Shown here in pieces: positions 47,296 through 58,402 of a stretch of DNA of 64,000 nucleotides. The stretch covers positions 24,733 to 88,732 of the forward strand of contig JBBHKE010002922.1 of NCBI GenBank assembly GCA_037447655.1. The letters run 5' to 3'. The notes beneath the pieces were generated by a model, which saw only the letters and a list, made by a program, of their open reading frames with translations, had not been told where the DNA came from and did not search any database. A program made the position numbers and the translations under genes. Within the stretch, counting starts at the first letter, position 1, and every line of letters begins with the position of its first letter. Source of the DNA: Zygnema cylindricum (lineage: Eukaryota; Streptophyta; Zygnematophyceae; Zygnematales; Zygnemataceae).

Positions 47296-50200
47296 GTAAG
47301 TTACTACCTCCTTTCTGTCCCTTTCCTTCCCTCATGTCGACCTCTACGGTGGCAGCCAATCAACTCACACGTGAGAAACACTCTCACTCTCATTGACTCC
47401 TTTGGATTCCATTTTACTGCAGTGGAGCATTGCCACGTGTGTAGAATCACTCTTACTGGCTCCGTTGGTTCCCTGTCAGTCGCTATTTTCGCAAGTGTCT
47501 ATAAATTCACCCTCATTGGCCCGTTTGGATCCGTGTCCCGGTCACACCGGATCCGCACGTGCGTAATAACACTCACATTGGCTCGTGCGGTGCCCTTGAC
47601 TGCCGCAGAGGCGGCGCTGGAGGCGGTTGCTGCGGGGATGGACTACTTTCCGCCGATCGAATGCGAATACTATTGGTGGCCTCCTTTTGAATGCGACAGT
47701 TCCGGCCGCGTGACCCATGTGTGAGTTGCTGCGTGCACACATTATGGGGAGGGTGGAAAGGGCAAAGTGGAAAGGGAGTAAAATGGTGAAGGACAAAAAT
47801 GGAGGGACGATGGGCGAGGTAGGGGAGTTGAGAAAGCGGGAGGGAGGTGAGGAAATCTAAGCGGAAAGGAGAGGCATACATGATCGGCAGGAGACAAATG
47901 TTAGCATTCCTTTGTGATTAAAAGTGAAGGGTTTGGGAAGATCGACAAACTTCTCACTCATGTGTGGGAGAGTGGGAACGGGAGGGGACCAGAAAAAAAT
48001 GATTAACTTAGCTTGTTATGCGAAGTTTCTTGTACACTTCCTCATATCTCTCTCATGTGCAGACGTCTCCATGACTACTGGATGGCGGGACGCATTGCTC
48101 CCGACATTGGCAACCTCACAAAACTAGTGTACTTGTAAGTACGATTTGGGAGTTCGATAATTTGTATGATTTTTTTGATCGCCTAATAAAATGTAGCTTA
48201 ATTTTTTTAGGGGGAGTGCGTATGCATGGGAGGCTTTTGTTTTTAAAACTGCCACCGCCAGCGATGGATTGGCATTATGGGAGTTGTTCAGGTATGTTAA
48301 ACTTTTGAAGTTAAAAGTTGGTAATTTTCTTGATTTTGTCGTTAGATGGAGAAATCTCAATTATGAACGAGATCCTTATCATGGTATTGTACTTTTTCTG
48401 TAAGTTACACACACAAGCGAATTGCGCTCCTGGGAGATGTCACAAATGTTGTTGAAAAACCATTTGACTGAGAGCATTTTTCTATGGATTAGTAAATTAA
48501 CACCTCCCCAATATTTTGAAAAAATTGTAGTTATATTCATTAAACAAAATTGCAATTCCTGCGTCAGCAAAAGAATACAACAACTGAATGTTGCAAAATG
48601 AAATTCAATTGTCCGTTCACGACAAGTAGAAGTTAAAGTTTACCTTGTGTATGAAGGGGTGGTGAGAGTAGTTTTCAGGAGGTGGTTACAACAGAGAACT
48701 GTCTCATAACAACTTGTCTGTATCACAAGTCCAAGTTTATTTCTAATTATCCTTGTGACCTATCGGAAATGGTTTGGTGGGAGGTCTCACAGAGATCTAT
48801 ATAAAAACAAATTGAGTGGGAGCATTCCGCCGTCCATCACTAAATTGACATCCCTTAAACATTTGTAAGAAGTTATACTCAAACTTTCAATAAAGTTTTA
48901 TCTTTCTTACATTAAAGAAATTAAAGGATTCCTTCTCTAAATGTCCATGAGGACATCCTTCCTAAGAATCATGGTTCATTTGCATACCGTTTTGTAACTA
49001 AACACATTTTTGAACAGCTCAAACCATACAATACCTTTAAAGAAATTCATCAATTGCTGTCGAGTCCAACTCTAAATATCCTTGTCATCTAGTGTTAATG
49101 GGCTGGTGAAAATAGAGAACATTATTATAACTATTTGTCTGGAAATGCAGTTGCTGTAAAGTCCAATTTCAATTTTAAATATCATTGTGACCTATCGTAA
49201 ATGGTCTGGTGGGAGGTGTCACAGAAATCTATCCGGAAACGTATTGAGTGGGAGTATTCCACCTTCCATCACTAAATTGACATCCCTTACACATATGTAA
49301 GAAGTTATGCTCAAGCTTCAGATAAAATTTTACGCTTCTTGCATTAACGAAAAGTTAAAGGATTCATTTCTATGTCCATTAAGACATCATATCTGAAAGT
49401 CATGGTTCATTTGCATACCGTTTTTTAAACTAAACATAATTTTGAACTGTTTAAACCATACAATACGTTTGAAGATATTCAACAACAATTGTTGTCGAGT
49501 CCAACTTTAAATATCCAAGCCATCTGTTGTAAATGGGCTGGTGGGAGGTTTCGCAGAGATTTATCCAAAAATCGATTGCGCGGAAGCATTCCACCGTCCA
49601 TCGCGAACCTGACGTCCCTCCAATATTTGTAAGGAGTTCCATTTTAGTTTCTAAACTATTGCACCGTTCATGCATCAACATAAAAATGGAAAATTTAAAT
49701 GTCGCGAAGTAAATTTTGATTGTCCGTTTATGAGATCAAAAGCTACAATTTACACTATACATGTAGGGGTTGGGATGATGGTTATAATAGGGACCTATCT
49801 CGCAACTTTCTCTCTGGAAGCATTCCTAAGGACCAGTTCATGTCCCTCAGCTATTGGTAAGAGTAGTATTTATTCACCCCCCCAGGTTTCTTTTTTCTTT
49901 CTAAAGCATGACACTTTCTCCATGTACGAGCGTTGATTTTGTTATAAAAAGTCATTTTGAAGGACCAGTTAATGAAGGAAGAGCGGAAAAACCATTTATA
50001 AAGGAAGGGCTTTTAATCCGAGTGTGTGTTTTGTTTTTATCTCATTCTAATTGAAACGTGAAGTTTGAAAATATGTGCATATCCAGAAGTACATGCATGT
50101 CATCCATTTAACTACTTTCTTCACTAATCGTTTTCCACTTTAACGTATCGTGTGTCGTTTCTTTCGATCAAACTTTTTGATTCCACCATAACGTCACAAG

Positions 50201-53200
50201 AAGGAAAACCAACTCAAAATCCCATTGGAATTCCAAGGATTGCACACTCTATATAACGTGTCGTACTTTTGCATCATATATTGTGGATTCCGTTTAAAGT
50301 ATTACCTGGCTCACTCTAATAAAAATATTGTTGATTCATGTACACAATACTTATTCAAATTATCTTTTATGGATCTTTCTAAAGATGTTTTCGAAGTTGC
50401 TTAGTTTGAAATTCTACAGCACGGATAGCCAAATGCTAGACAAAGGTATTCTAATTTGTTATGTTCTATCAGATAATATATTTGGCCTCTTTTTTGATCG
50501 CATTCAACGTCAAGATAATCTAGGATTAGAGTGATTCTGTTTTTTTACTCGGTTCAAGTATGTTTTTAGTGAAATATTACTATCGCCGAGGCTTCTAATG
50601 TCCTCGTTTTATTGGATGACTCCTGCATCCTGAATTGAGAAAGTTGTTCATTTCCCATATTTCGCTTTGATGTAATGCTGCTTCTCGTTTTTGTATTTCA
50701 CTCAATAAGCTTTCCTTCTCAATTCCTATTTTTTAGAAGCTGGGTGTAATGATTGGGCATTGTTCCAAACGAGTCAAAGGCCACAATTTTTTACGTTTTC
50801 TAAACGGTAACTCTCATTTTGTAATCCTCTTTTCGCAGGGATGTTTCCTATAACTACTTGATAGGGAAAAATACTGGAGATTGTAACCAAAAATCTCACA
50901 ATTGCATTTTTATGACGTGCTGGAATCAACGTACTTGGTCTGGATGTGAATCATTTTACGGTTGCAACAGCACACAAGCTGGTGGTTCTTGTGGAGGCCA
51001 TGGCACATGCTCCAATGGTACGGATGGGATGACGCCGGAGTGTGCATGCGACGATGGATACAAACTCTTCAACTCCATACACACATGCAGATGTACGGTC
51101 TCATAAAATCGAAGACCCCTCGTGGTAGATGTTGTTCACATGGTAGTGTTGTTCTCATGAACGTCAAAGTAGTGCTTTCCTGAAATGACAACTGAAATCG
51201 GTAAAACATTTAGGTACTAGGCTACTATGGGTTATTTTTTTCACAAGAACTATGTAGTTACCCCAACTTATGTAAGTTTTTTTACTTTTATACGGGTCTT
51301 TTGGGACCAGCAGATAGTAATGTTTTGTTGTTTATGCAAGATGCCACCATTTACGCTTAGATTACAAAAGTTTTAGGTAACATCCTATCATAAAATCCAT
51401 TTCATGGTTATGTTTTGTTTGAGCCGCATGGCCGTTGATGTTGTTGTTCGTGTTTTGTTGAAAATGCCAATAGATCCTCCAAGCCCACCACCACCCTGGT
51501 CATCGGACCCTTCAAACGGTAAGATAACTCACCCACCATTACAACAAAAATATCTCTTCACACAACAATAATATTGACAATCTTCGCAATCTCATAAATT
51601 GAATTTCGACGACGTGTCTAGAAACAAGTAGTGGCTTTGAATGTGATTTGTTTTTGCGTCGCAAAACCGCTCAAGTTGGTGGCTCTTTCAAGGGACATAG
51701 CACCTGAATGTACATGTGACAATGGCTATAAACTGATTAAGGGCATAAAAAAATGTATTTGTGTGTTCTCATGGAACTCAAGACGCTTTGTAGAAGATGT
51801 TGTTCACATGGTAGTAATTTTCTTATTAACGTAAAAAAAGATTGCTTTCATGAATATGTTAACTAAAAGTACTATGATTTTTGGGTACTAGGCTGCTACG
51901 GCTTATTTGTTTCACAGAAACTGTGGTTACCCCAAATTATGTATGTTTATTACTTTTATGCATGTGCCTAGGGACCGAAAGGTAGTGATGTTATGCTGTT
52001 TATGTAGAATGCCACCGTTTATGCTTTTGATTACAATTTTTTTTAACAACACCGTATCATACAATCCATTTCATGCTTATGTTTATTCGAGTCGCATTGC
52101 TTTTGACATTGTTGCTTGTATGTTATTGGCATTGCCAATAGGTTATACTAGTTCACCAAGCCCATTCTGGTCATCAACCTCTTCAAGTGGTAAGATAACT
52201 CACCCACCATTACAACAATAAAATTTCATCTCGCTACAAGAATATTGACGAGCTTTGCAATATTTATTCAAGTGCAAAAGTAAAGGTGCATGGCATCCTG
52301 TTCACAATCACAGGTGATGGTTGGCTTTTTCTTCCAGGATTTTGCATAGTGAAGTTAATATCACTTCTTTCAAGACATGGAAGAGCATTCAAAATACTGG
52401 ATAACTATATCATAAGAATCTATCTCTTCTGTAGTGCATATTAGGTGACGCATAACACATCTGCACTGTAATTATTGAAAGGCACAAACTTGTGTTTGTG
52501 AACTATGTAGACTGCAAGAAGTGGGTTCTTAACGGGAAATGCTAAGGTTGTAGCACTGTAAAATGCAATCAATGGAAAACTCGCATTCAGTTTTTACACG
52601 CCAAATATTGTTGAAGAAAATGCCTTTGGAAAAGGTCATAAAGCATCAGTCAAATGTCAATACCAACAATAAGACTTTGAACATGACACATGGCGTTACC
52701 ATGTTCTGTTATTTTACCTTGTATTGATATTTTAGCCCTAAATGTCGTTAAAACTTGTGCCTATTTTCATTTGCATTCATCGCTCTATATTCTCGGTCGT
52801 CTACGTAGCTCAACCAAGGAAGGAGGGCGTTGCAACATTAAATATTTCTATTAATCAGGCGAGTGCAATTAGATTTGATAACTCACTAAGCTCTCCCTTC
52901 GTTTTATTTTTGCAGAGCCTAGAAATAACGGGGCACTGATGCTGTTATTTCTCTTCTTCCTTCTACCTTTAACAATGGCGTTTTGCCATTGTTATCGGAT
53001 TGACCCTCCACAAGACACGTCCTTAAGGTTTCACATTCATGCAACCTCCATGACACCGTGTGAGTTATTCAATATTAAGAGAAACTGACCTGTTATGCGG
53101 ATAAAACTGCCTGTTAGGTTGTGAATTCACTTAATTGTACTTCTAGGTAAAAGTAGACGAAATTGGCATTGTCATAAATTACACCCTCTAATAAGATGTA

Positions 53201-56200
53201 ATTCTGGAAGATCTTTTGTTTGCTGAACGAAAACACGACTTCCTTACTGACATCGACCTCGTATTGCTGCTTATACTTTTACAAGAGGAAAGTGAATCCC
53301 ATAATGCCCGAGGTAGTACCTAAATTTGGATATAACAGCTGATGTTTTCCTGTTGATTGGAGGATATTTCTAATTACTATTTGTGACAAATCATACTGAA
53401 CTTTTGATTTGTTTCCTTCAATGCAGCTGGAAAATTTTTGGATAGGTTACAACGTTTCTCGTCACAAGAGATCCCTCAGTTTCGAGCTTCTTTACTCTTC
53501 AAAGAAGGAGAAGATTATGTAGTTTGCAAAGATCGTTATGAAGGGCAACCAATGTTAGTTAACAGGTTCAAGGTGAAAAATTTGCTCTCTTTTCCTACAT
53601 CCATACTTTCGAATGAGAACTATTTTTCCCAATACATCAAGCTTTGTAAAATTCAAAATTTCAATTCTGGTTTGAATCATCAAGATTCATGGTAATGTTG
53701 GTATTGATAGCTGACAACCACTTTGCACTTGAAGCAAAAATTCCGAATTTGTCTTCCATACTTCATGCTACCATTTTCCAACTCAAAAAACACGTGAACT
53801 TATATGCGTCCCTTATCGACTGCATTTTGTAGTCAAAATTTATTCATTTTTTTTGTTGCAGCAGTATTCGAACGGTAGAGGGTCAAAGCCCTTCTTGAAA
53901 GCACTTGACGACACAACTCGGATGGGTGACCCCAATCTCCTCCAAGCCAAGGGGTTATGCATAGAGCCAGAAGAGGGCGTTTTGCTCTATGCCATGCCAC
54001 CGAATGACTCTGTGGCAATCCATCGAAGAGGTATTTCTGCTTCCAACTTGTGGCTGGGAGGAATGTGCGTAGGTGCGAATAAAGTCAACAGATTCTTTTG
54101 TGTGCATCACAACCTCTATTGCTTTCCTTCTTTATAGTCAACACCGAAGAAAAAAGGAATAGGGTGCTCACCAGGTTCGGCCTTTCACATTTGTACTACA
54201 TCTAATACACAAAAGATGAGTTTTATGGCAATATAAGGAAAACTTTTAAGTTAGTTCCCGTGTTTTTCTGTACTACCTTGACCTTGTTTAAAATTAATGC
54301 TCCTTGTTTTTTTTTTTTTTTTGAAATGAACTGTAATAAAAGCATTCTGATTGGACCACATCGCCACGTCACACGACATACCCTCACAGTTAAAAGCCAC
54401 ACATTCTTTCTTTTTCTTTTTAGACCACATTAAATGCTGCAACTCTTTTCTTGTTTTCATTATTCACTTTTCTGTTCGTATTACATACTTTCCCTTTTGC
54501 AAGTCAATGACTTGGTCTCTAATTAAAGTCACTTGTTCATCCATCTTTCGCATAATTTAAATATAAAAAGTGCCGATTGTGAACATTTGCGAAGAAAGGG
54601 GTACTTATTGAGAATGTGCTTTTTTTTTTGTTCAATTAATAGTCTCTAAAAGAGGCTGAGGCTTTTTTCATTTACCCGAAATTGGCGTAGTCTATGAGAT
54701 ATGATAGCAACTTAAAAATCATTGAAATTATTGGGATTTAAAATAATTGTTCACATGTTCAGGTAAATCACAAGGAATATTCTTAGATCTTTCTATTCAT
54801 AAACTTTTCCACAAATCTAAACATATATTTAACATGCATGACTTCTACTTGGAAATTTATAGAAAATGGAGAACGTCTTTGAATGAGCTGAATTTTTGTA
54901 AGTGTCACTAACTTGCTATTCCCAACACTAAACAACACTTCATGAGATTAAAAAGTGCGGCTTTGGTACATATCACTTTCATTTGTGTGCCCATAATTAG
55001 CCGCTTCATTCGTCAATCTTCAATTATGTCTACTTGTCCCAAAATCTATTTTTGAATATCCCATTTGGTAGTTCTAGCTTTTATTCCTGACGCCAAATCT
55101 CTACATTGGATTTCGAGACATATTTTAGAGTGTGAGATGACTCAAAAATGATACCACTGTTGTACCAACGTTCACGATCGCCACTCATGGTTTGGAAAAT
55201 GTAACCCCAAAAAAACCCAAACACCTTTGAAATTTGAATTCATAAAAACCACATTCAGAGAGCTTTCCAAAAAAATAATACACCTGCATACATAATTAGT
55301 ACCTCCACATCCATTCTCAAAACAGTTTTTAAATACTCTGTCAGGAACTGATCGGAACTCTGTGGGGTAGACCTTCTGGTGTTCAAAATGGCGTCATTAC
55401 AATTAAATATTCTTTGTATCCTCACAAACGAGTGATCAAGACATTTAATTTGGAAAAAAAATCTTTCGTAATTCACAACAATCAGTAGTAGTACCTTCCA
55501 CTACTGCAGACAAACACAGTTATTTTGAAATTAACTGTGATAGTCACAGCTGGTGATTTTCCTTGATAAAAATGGGGTGTTGTTAGTGATTCTTATTCCA
55601 CTAAGATGGAGTATGACATGGCAGGAGGACCTTTACCACCAATCCCTATCACATACAGGCCAATCATTGCAAAGGGGGTGGCATCGGCCATCAGTTTCCT
55701 TCACTGGGAGTGTGATCCCCCGACTTCGCATGGCGACCTTCAAGTGAGGATTTGCAACTTTACCAATCACTTTTATTTTCTAGAGATAGGTGTAGTCTTG
55801 ATCCACGAAGTTGGACATGAAACTTTACCAATTATGTAAATCATGATAAGTGGTGTTGATTCATGAAGTTGGACATGAAATCGAGGCAATTGTAAAGCGG
55901 TGAGGTTATGCATTTCAAAGTTGTTTCAGTTGATGGATGTAAGAGATTTTTTTCTAAGAGTGCCCTGATCTTATCTTACGGTGTAGATTAACTCTCTTTG
56001 AAAGCGATTGTGGCTAGATTTTAGTGAACGGTGATTAAATCAAACTCTTTGGGAAATGGATGCTCAACAGGCTGATGTTGTGTTTCTCGAATACGATTGG
56101 ACGCCAGTGGTTGCCAAATTCGGGTCAAGCCAAATGCAAAGATTTGATACATGTACAAACACCTTTACCTGTCCCTTTAGATTTATATGTTTTCGTTTGC

Positions 56201-57141
56201 TTCAATCAACATTGATATCGTAGGAAGAAATCGACACAAAATAGGACACGTTGTTTGTGGATATAGTTGAATCCCATAATGTCATGAACATGTGGGAATA
56301 CATGGATACTAAAGAAAAGGGAACATGCATTAAAATTATACTTTTCGCTTGCTTAGGCAAACTAAACCAGTGTGAGATCATGTTATATGGTTTGTTTCGA
56401 GCTCAATGGTAAAACGTTTGTACTAACAGATCGAAAATTTGTGGCGGCTGAATTCGCCCATCTCTCAGATTCTGGGGCGCCGGTGAATCTCCACCCTAGG
56501 GAGACGGACGTATATTCCTTTGGAGAATTCTTGATTGAGCTTGTTATCGGCATGTCCATCACAGATATTGTTGGAGGCATTCACGATACATTCACTTTCC
56601 AAGACTGGGTGAGGCTTCTTTTCCCCTTTAATCGTTTTTCGAAAAAATTATGATGTACCATACTTATAATTTGCGATCGTCGAAAATCTTCTTGCGGTGT
56701 TATACAAAGAGAATGATGCGGAAATTGATTTGAGTTCGGCGCAAAAAAATCAAAATATTGTCGTAAGCATTATTCACGCTCGTCAATTTGATATGCCATG
56801 ATAAATGGGTATTTTTCCATCCCAAGTTTCCTCAATAAACGCTCTTGTCAATCGTTTGCTTGAAGCATCAATCTCTGTGTTAATGAAGTTAACAACTTTA
56901 ACGTATGTTTTCCTAATCCTCTCAAATACAGGCAATTCACGTGCTTCAAAACGACGTCATTAAAAATGAAAGAGTTACCCCGGGAATGTTAAATTACCTC
57001 GAAAGGTTGTTGCGTCTCGGATTTATTTGCATTGACATTCAAAGCCAGGACCGACCGGATATGCGAGACTGTTGTGCTGTGATTGGAGGAGAAGGTTTTA
57101 GGGATATTTTGCCCCGCATGGATGTTCAAAGCGTTGTTTGA
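47157..57141 (+). CDS. LRR-EGF receptor-like pseudokinase, 16 predicted exons
   Basis: Predicted exons: 47157-47295, 47609-47720, 48063-48134, 48793-48864, 49225-49296, 49557-49628, 49791-49856, 50839-51092, 51474-51518, 52916-53059, 53427-53572, 53862-54030, 55625-55743, 56071-56152, 56430-56608, 56932-57141. All junctions are GT/AG and all phases agree, giving 650 residues with no internal stop. Domains: signal peptide (about 1-45), LRR cap (47-84), LRRs (84-205), EGF-like region (210-286), Pro/Ser linker (287-301), transmembrane helix (307-326), kinase-like (350-645). It would sit in the plasma membrane. N395 replaces the VAIK Lys, V497 the HRDxxxxN Asn and K510 the DFG Asp, so catalysis is unlikely and a scaffold or co-receptor role is inferred. 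A missed exon between 48134 and 48793 is possible. Confidence 0.75.
47365..47600 (+). repeat. about 60-bp degenerate tandem repeat in receptor intron 1
   Basis: Four imperfect units (from about 47368, 47432, 47492 and 47555) share CACGTG(T), an ACTC..T block and TTGGCTCxGTTGGxTCC. Three carry a CACGTG G-box-like core. Could be an intronic enhancer or a decayed minisatellite. Confidence 0.5.
47609..47720 (+). CDS. receptor exon 2: LRR N-terminal cap
   Basis: Reads EAALEAVAAGMDYF, then C-EYYWW-PPFECDSSGRVTHV, the plant LRRNT pattern (paired Cys, W, CD.SGRVT). Phase 1 in, phase 2 out, joining V-RLHDY of exon 3. Borders CCGCAG and GTGAGT. Confidence 0.75.
48063..49856 (+). CDS. receptor exons 3-7: leucine-rich repeats
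   Basis: Four 72-nt exons and one of 66 nt, all phase 2 to phase 2, one LRR each: RIAPDIGNLTKLVYL; DLYKNKLSGSIPPSITKL; NLSGNVLSGSIPPSITKL; DLSKNRLRGSIPPSIANL; DLSRNFLSGSIPKDQFM. This one-repeat-per-exon layout is typical of plant LRR receptor kinases. LRRs bind ligands or co-receptors outside the cell. Confidence 0.8.
48432..48503 (+). pseudogene. decayed LRR exon
   Basis: Aligns over 72 nt with the neighbouring LRR exons (LLKNHLTESIFLWISKL), but the acceptor CACAG reads CACAA and the donor GTAAG reads TGAAA, so it should be skipped. Similar remnants lie near 48706 (ELSHNNLS) and 49110. Confidence 0.6.
50839..51092 (+). CDS. receptor exon 8: LRR end and EGF-like domain
   Basis: Begins DVSYNYLIG, then a Cys-rich stretch (about eight Cys) ending GGSCGGHGTCSNG..CACDDGYKL..HTC, an EGF-like spacing. 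The donor is put at 51093 (GTACGG), phase 1. Without splicing the frame stops at 51106 (TAA), which would give a secreted LRR-EGF form. Confidence 0.65.
51474..51518 (+). CDS. receptor exon 9: Pro/Ser linker
   Basis: 45 nt, phase 1 both sides: PPSPPPPWSSDPSN. Acceptor AATAG, donor GTAAGA. Connects the EGF-like segment to the membrane helix. Confidence 0.6.
51631..51770 (+). pseudogene. decayed duplicate of the EGF exon
   Basis: Parallels exon 8 from AQVGGS onward, with GGSC changed to GGSF, the CSNGTDG portion deleted and a stop (TGA near 51704) in the original frame. PECTCDNGYKLI..KCIC is still readable. The following intron sequence is duplicated too. Confidence 0.65.
52142..52189 (+). CDS. 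possible alternative linker exon of the receptor
   Basis: 48 nt with acceptor AATAG and donor GTAAGATAACTC identical to exon 9's. Phase 1 in and out: YTSSPSPFWSSTSSSG. It can be included with, or in place of, exon 9 without breaking the frame, so it may be a real alternative exon born by local duplication. Confidence 0.45.
52240..52815. other. receptor intron, unassigned sequence
   Basis: Between the alternative linker exon and the duplicated block. Cys-containing stretches can be read (NYVDCKKWVLNGKC) but with stops and no family match. Confidence 0.4.
52916..53059 (+). CDS. receptor exon 10: transmembrane helix
   Basis: EPRNN, then GALMLLFLFFLLPLTMAF and a CHCYRIDPP juxtamembrane turn: one membrane span followed by basic and Cys residues inside the cell. 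Phase 1 to 1. Copy 2 has two extra residues here (FGLFLCWR). Confidence 0.75.
53427..54030 (+). CDS. receptor exons 11-12: kinase-like N-lobe
   Basis: Exon 11 (53427-53572): GEDYVVCKDRYEGQPMLVNRFK, aligning with beta 2-3 where VAVKRF is normal; the ATP-binding Lys is Asn and no GxGxxG loop is visible. Exon 12 (53862-54030): FLKALDDTTRMGDPNLLQ, the helix C region with Ala where the salt-bridge Glu is expected, then GLCIEPEEGVLLYAMPPNDS, the beta 4-5 hinge. Confidence 0.7.
55625..57141 (+). CDS. receptor exons 13-16: kinase-like C-lobe
   Basis: Exon 13: IIAKGVASAISFLHWECD and HGDLQ (HRD as HGD, Asp kept). Exon 14: DVVFLEYDWTPVVAKFG, so the metal-binding Asn is Val and DFG is KFG. Exon 15: FVAAEF (APE as AAE) and ETDVYSFGEFLIELVIG, subdomain IX intact. 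Exon 16: LLRLGFICIDIQSQDRPDM, subdomain XI with its Arg. Stop TGA at 57139-57141. Confidence 0.75.
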
Positions 57142-58303
57142 AACACATTTTGTAGAAAATATTTTTTCCTTTGTAGACAGTATAAGGGAAGTTTCCTCAA
57201 TTAAGCATAATCACAAATGGACAAAGGAAGGCTAAAAACGGACTATGTAGGTGTTTTTGTGGGAATAATTTCTTTACTCACGTAACTTTTATCCATGAAA
57301 GTCAATTTTCTATTGTCTAGAAAAAATAATCTCAAGGCAATACAAGTTTTTTAAGGATAACATCAAATGTTTTCACCAAATTTTACACTAAAATTTATGA
57401 ATCGTCCCTCCAACAAATTATTCTTACTTGTTAATATGATCTTTCAAACACGCAATTGTCTATGATCATTGTCTGTTCAACATCAAATTAGGTTGAATTC
57501 CCCAAAATGCATATTGTAAGGGTGGTGTGTCCATCGGGATAGTGAGGTACTTTGAAAACCATTATCTAACGACATATATTGTTATGACATCTTTTAACTT
57601 CTTTCCGTAAACCATGTTGATGATTTTTTGACACTATATGGGGATGCTATGTAATGATGGGGAAACATGTATGTAATACACGCTTGCCTTAGAGTACTTT
57701 GAGTTTTTTCGAGTTAGGAAATGGGAAGCTTTTGTTGACAAGGACAAAGGGGAGAAGGGAAGAGTGTTGAGAGGGAAGTGAGAAGGGTGAATGGGGAAGG
57801 GAATTGTTTGGAGGAATGGATTGAAGGGTATGAAAGGGTCGCATGAGATTTCCATTGGTGGTAGAGGAACATCGGAATTCAAACAAACCCGTTTGATCAA
57901 TTTGTAGGTTAGGAAAAATATATTTATGAAAAAAATATTTTGTTCAAAAATACATGGAGAGAGCGTATAACACTGATGAAAATAAAAATAAAAAACAAAA
58001 ATCTCAAAATTTTAACATCAAAAAAATCATTTTTGGGCAAATAGAATTAACACTGAGTGAGATGTTAAAGATAATTCGCATAATTTTGAATACTTTTTTA
58101 TATATCTGATTCTGGAGCTTTCAAACTGATGCTAAACAGTTGAACCTCAAGCTCATCCTCTGTCTCTCACTCTCTTTCCAAATTCCACCTCGACACATCT
58201 CTCCCACTATTCCGTTCTGTTCCAAATTTCACCGCAAGCAAACTCTCTCTCTCCCTCTCTCTCTCTCTCTCCCTTCCCTCTCTCCCCCTTTCCACCTTTC
58301 CCC
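57142..58303. other. 3' flank of receptor copy 1 and CT-rich tract
   Basis: No further gene. Ends in a (CT)n run (about 58232-58300) that marks the duplication junction. Confidence 0.6.
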
Positions 58304-58402
58304 AGGAAGGAGGGCGTTGCAACAATAATTATTTATTTTAACCAGGGGAGTGCAATTAGATTTGATAACTCAGTAAGCTCTCCCTTCGTTTTGTTTTTGC
58401 AG

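Larger units (their letters stand above)
52817..58303 (+). repeat. tandem duplication, copy 1
   Basis: This 5487-bp unit is repeated from 58304. It starts at AGGAAGGAGGGCGTTGCAAC in both copies and runs through all transmembrane and kinase exons, the 3' flank and a pyrimidine-rich tract (58232-58300). The breakpoint lies in that CT tract. Confidence 0.9.

Noticed and set aside
47542-47881. Minus-strand frames over receptor exon 2 and its intron
   Set aside because: They are the reverse of the LRR-cap exon and have no domain.
48212-48290. A possible extra receptor exon (AG before GGGAGTGCG, GT after TTCAG)
   Set aside because: Splice-like borders exist but the translation is not an LRR and is longer than 72 nt; joining exon 3 directly to 48793 keeps phase.
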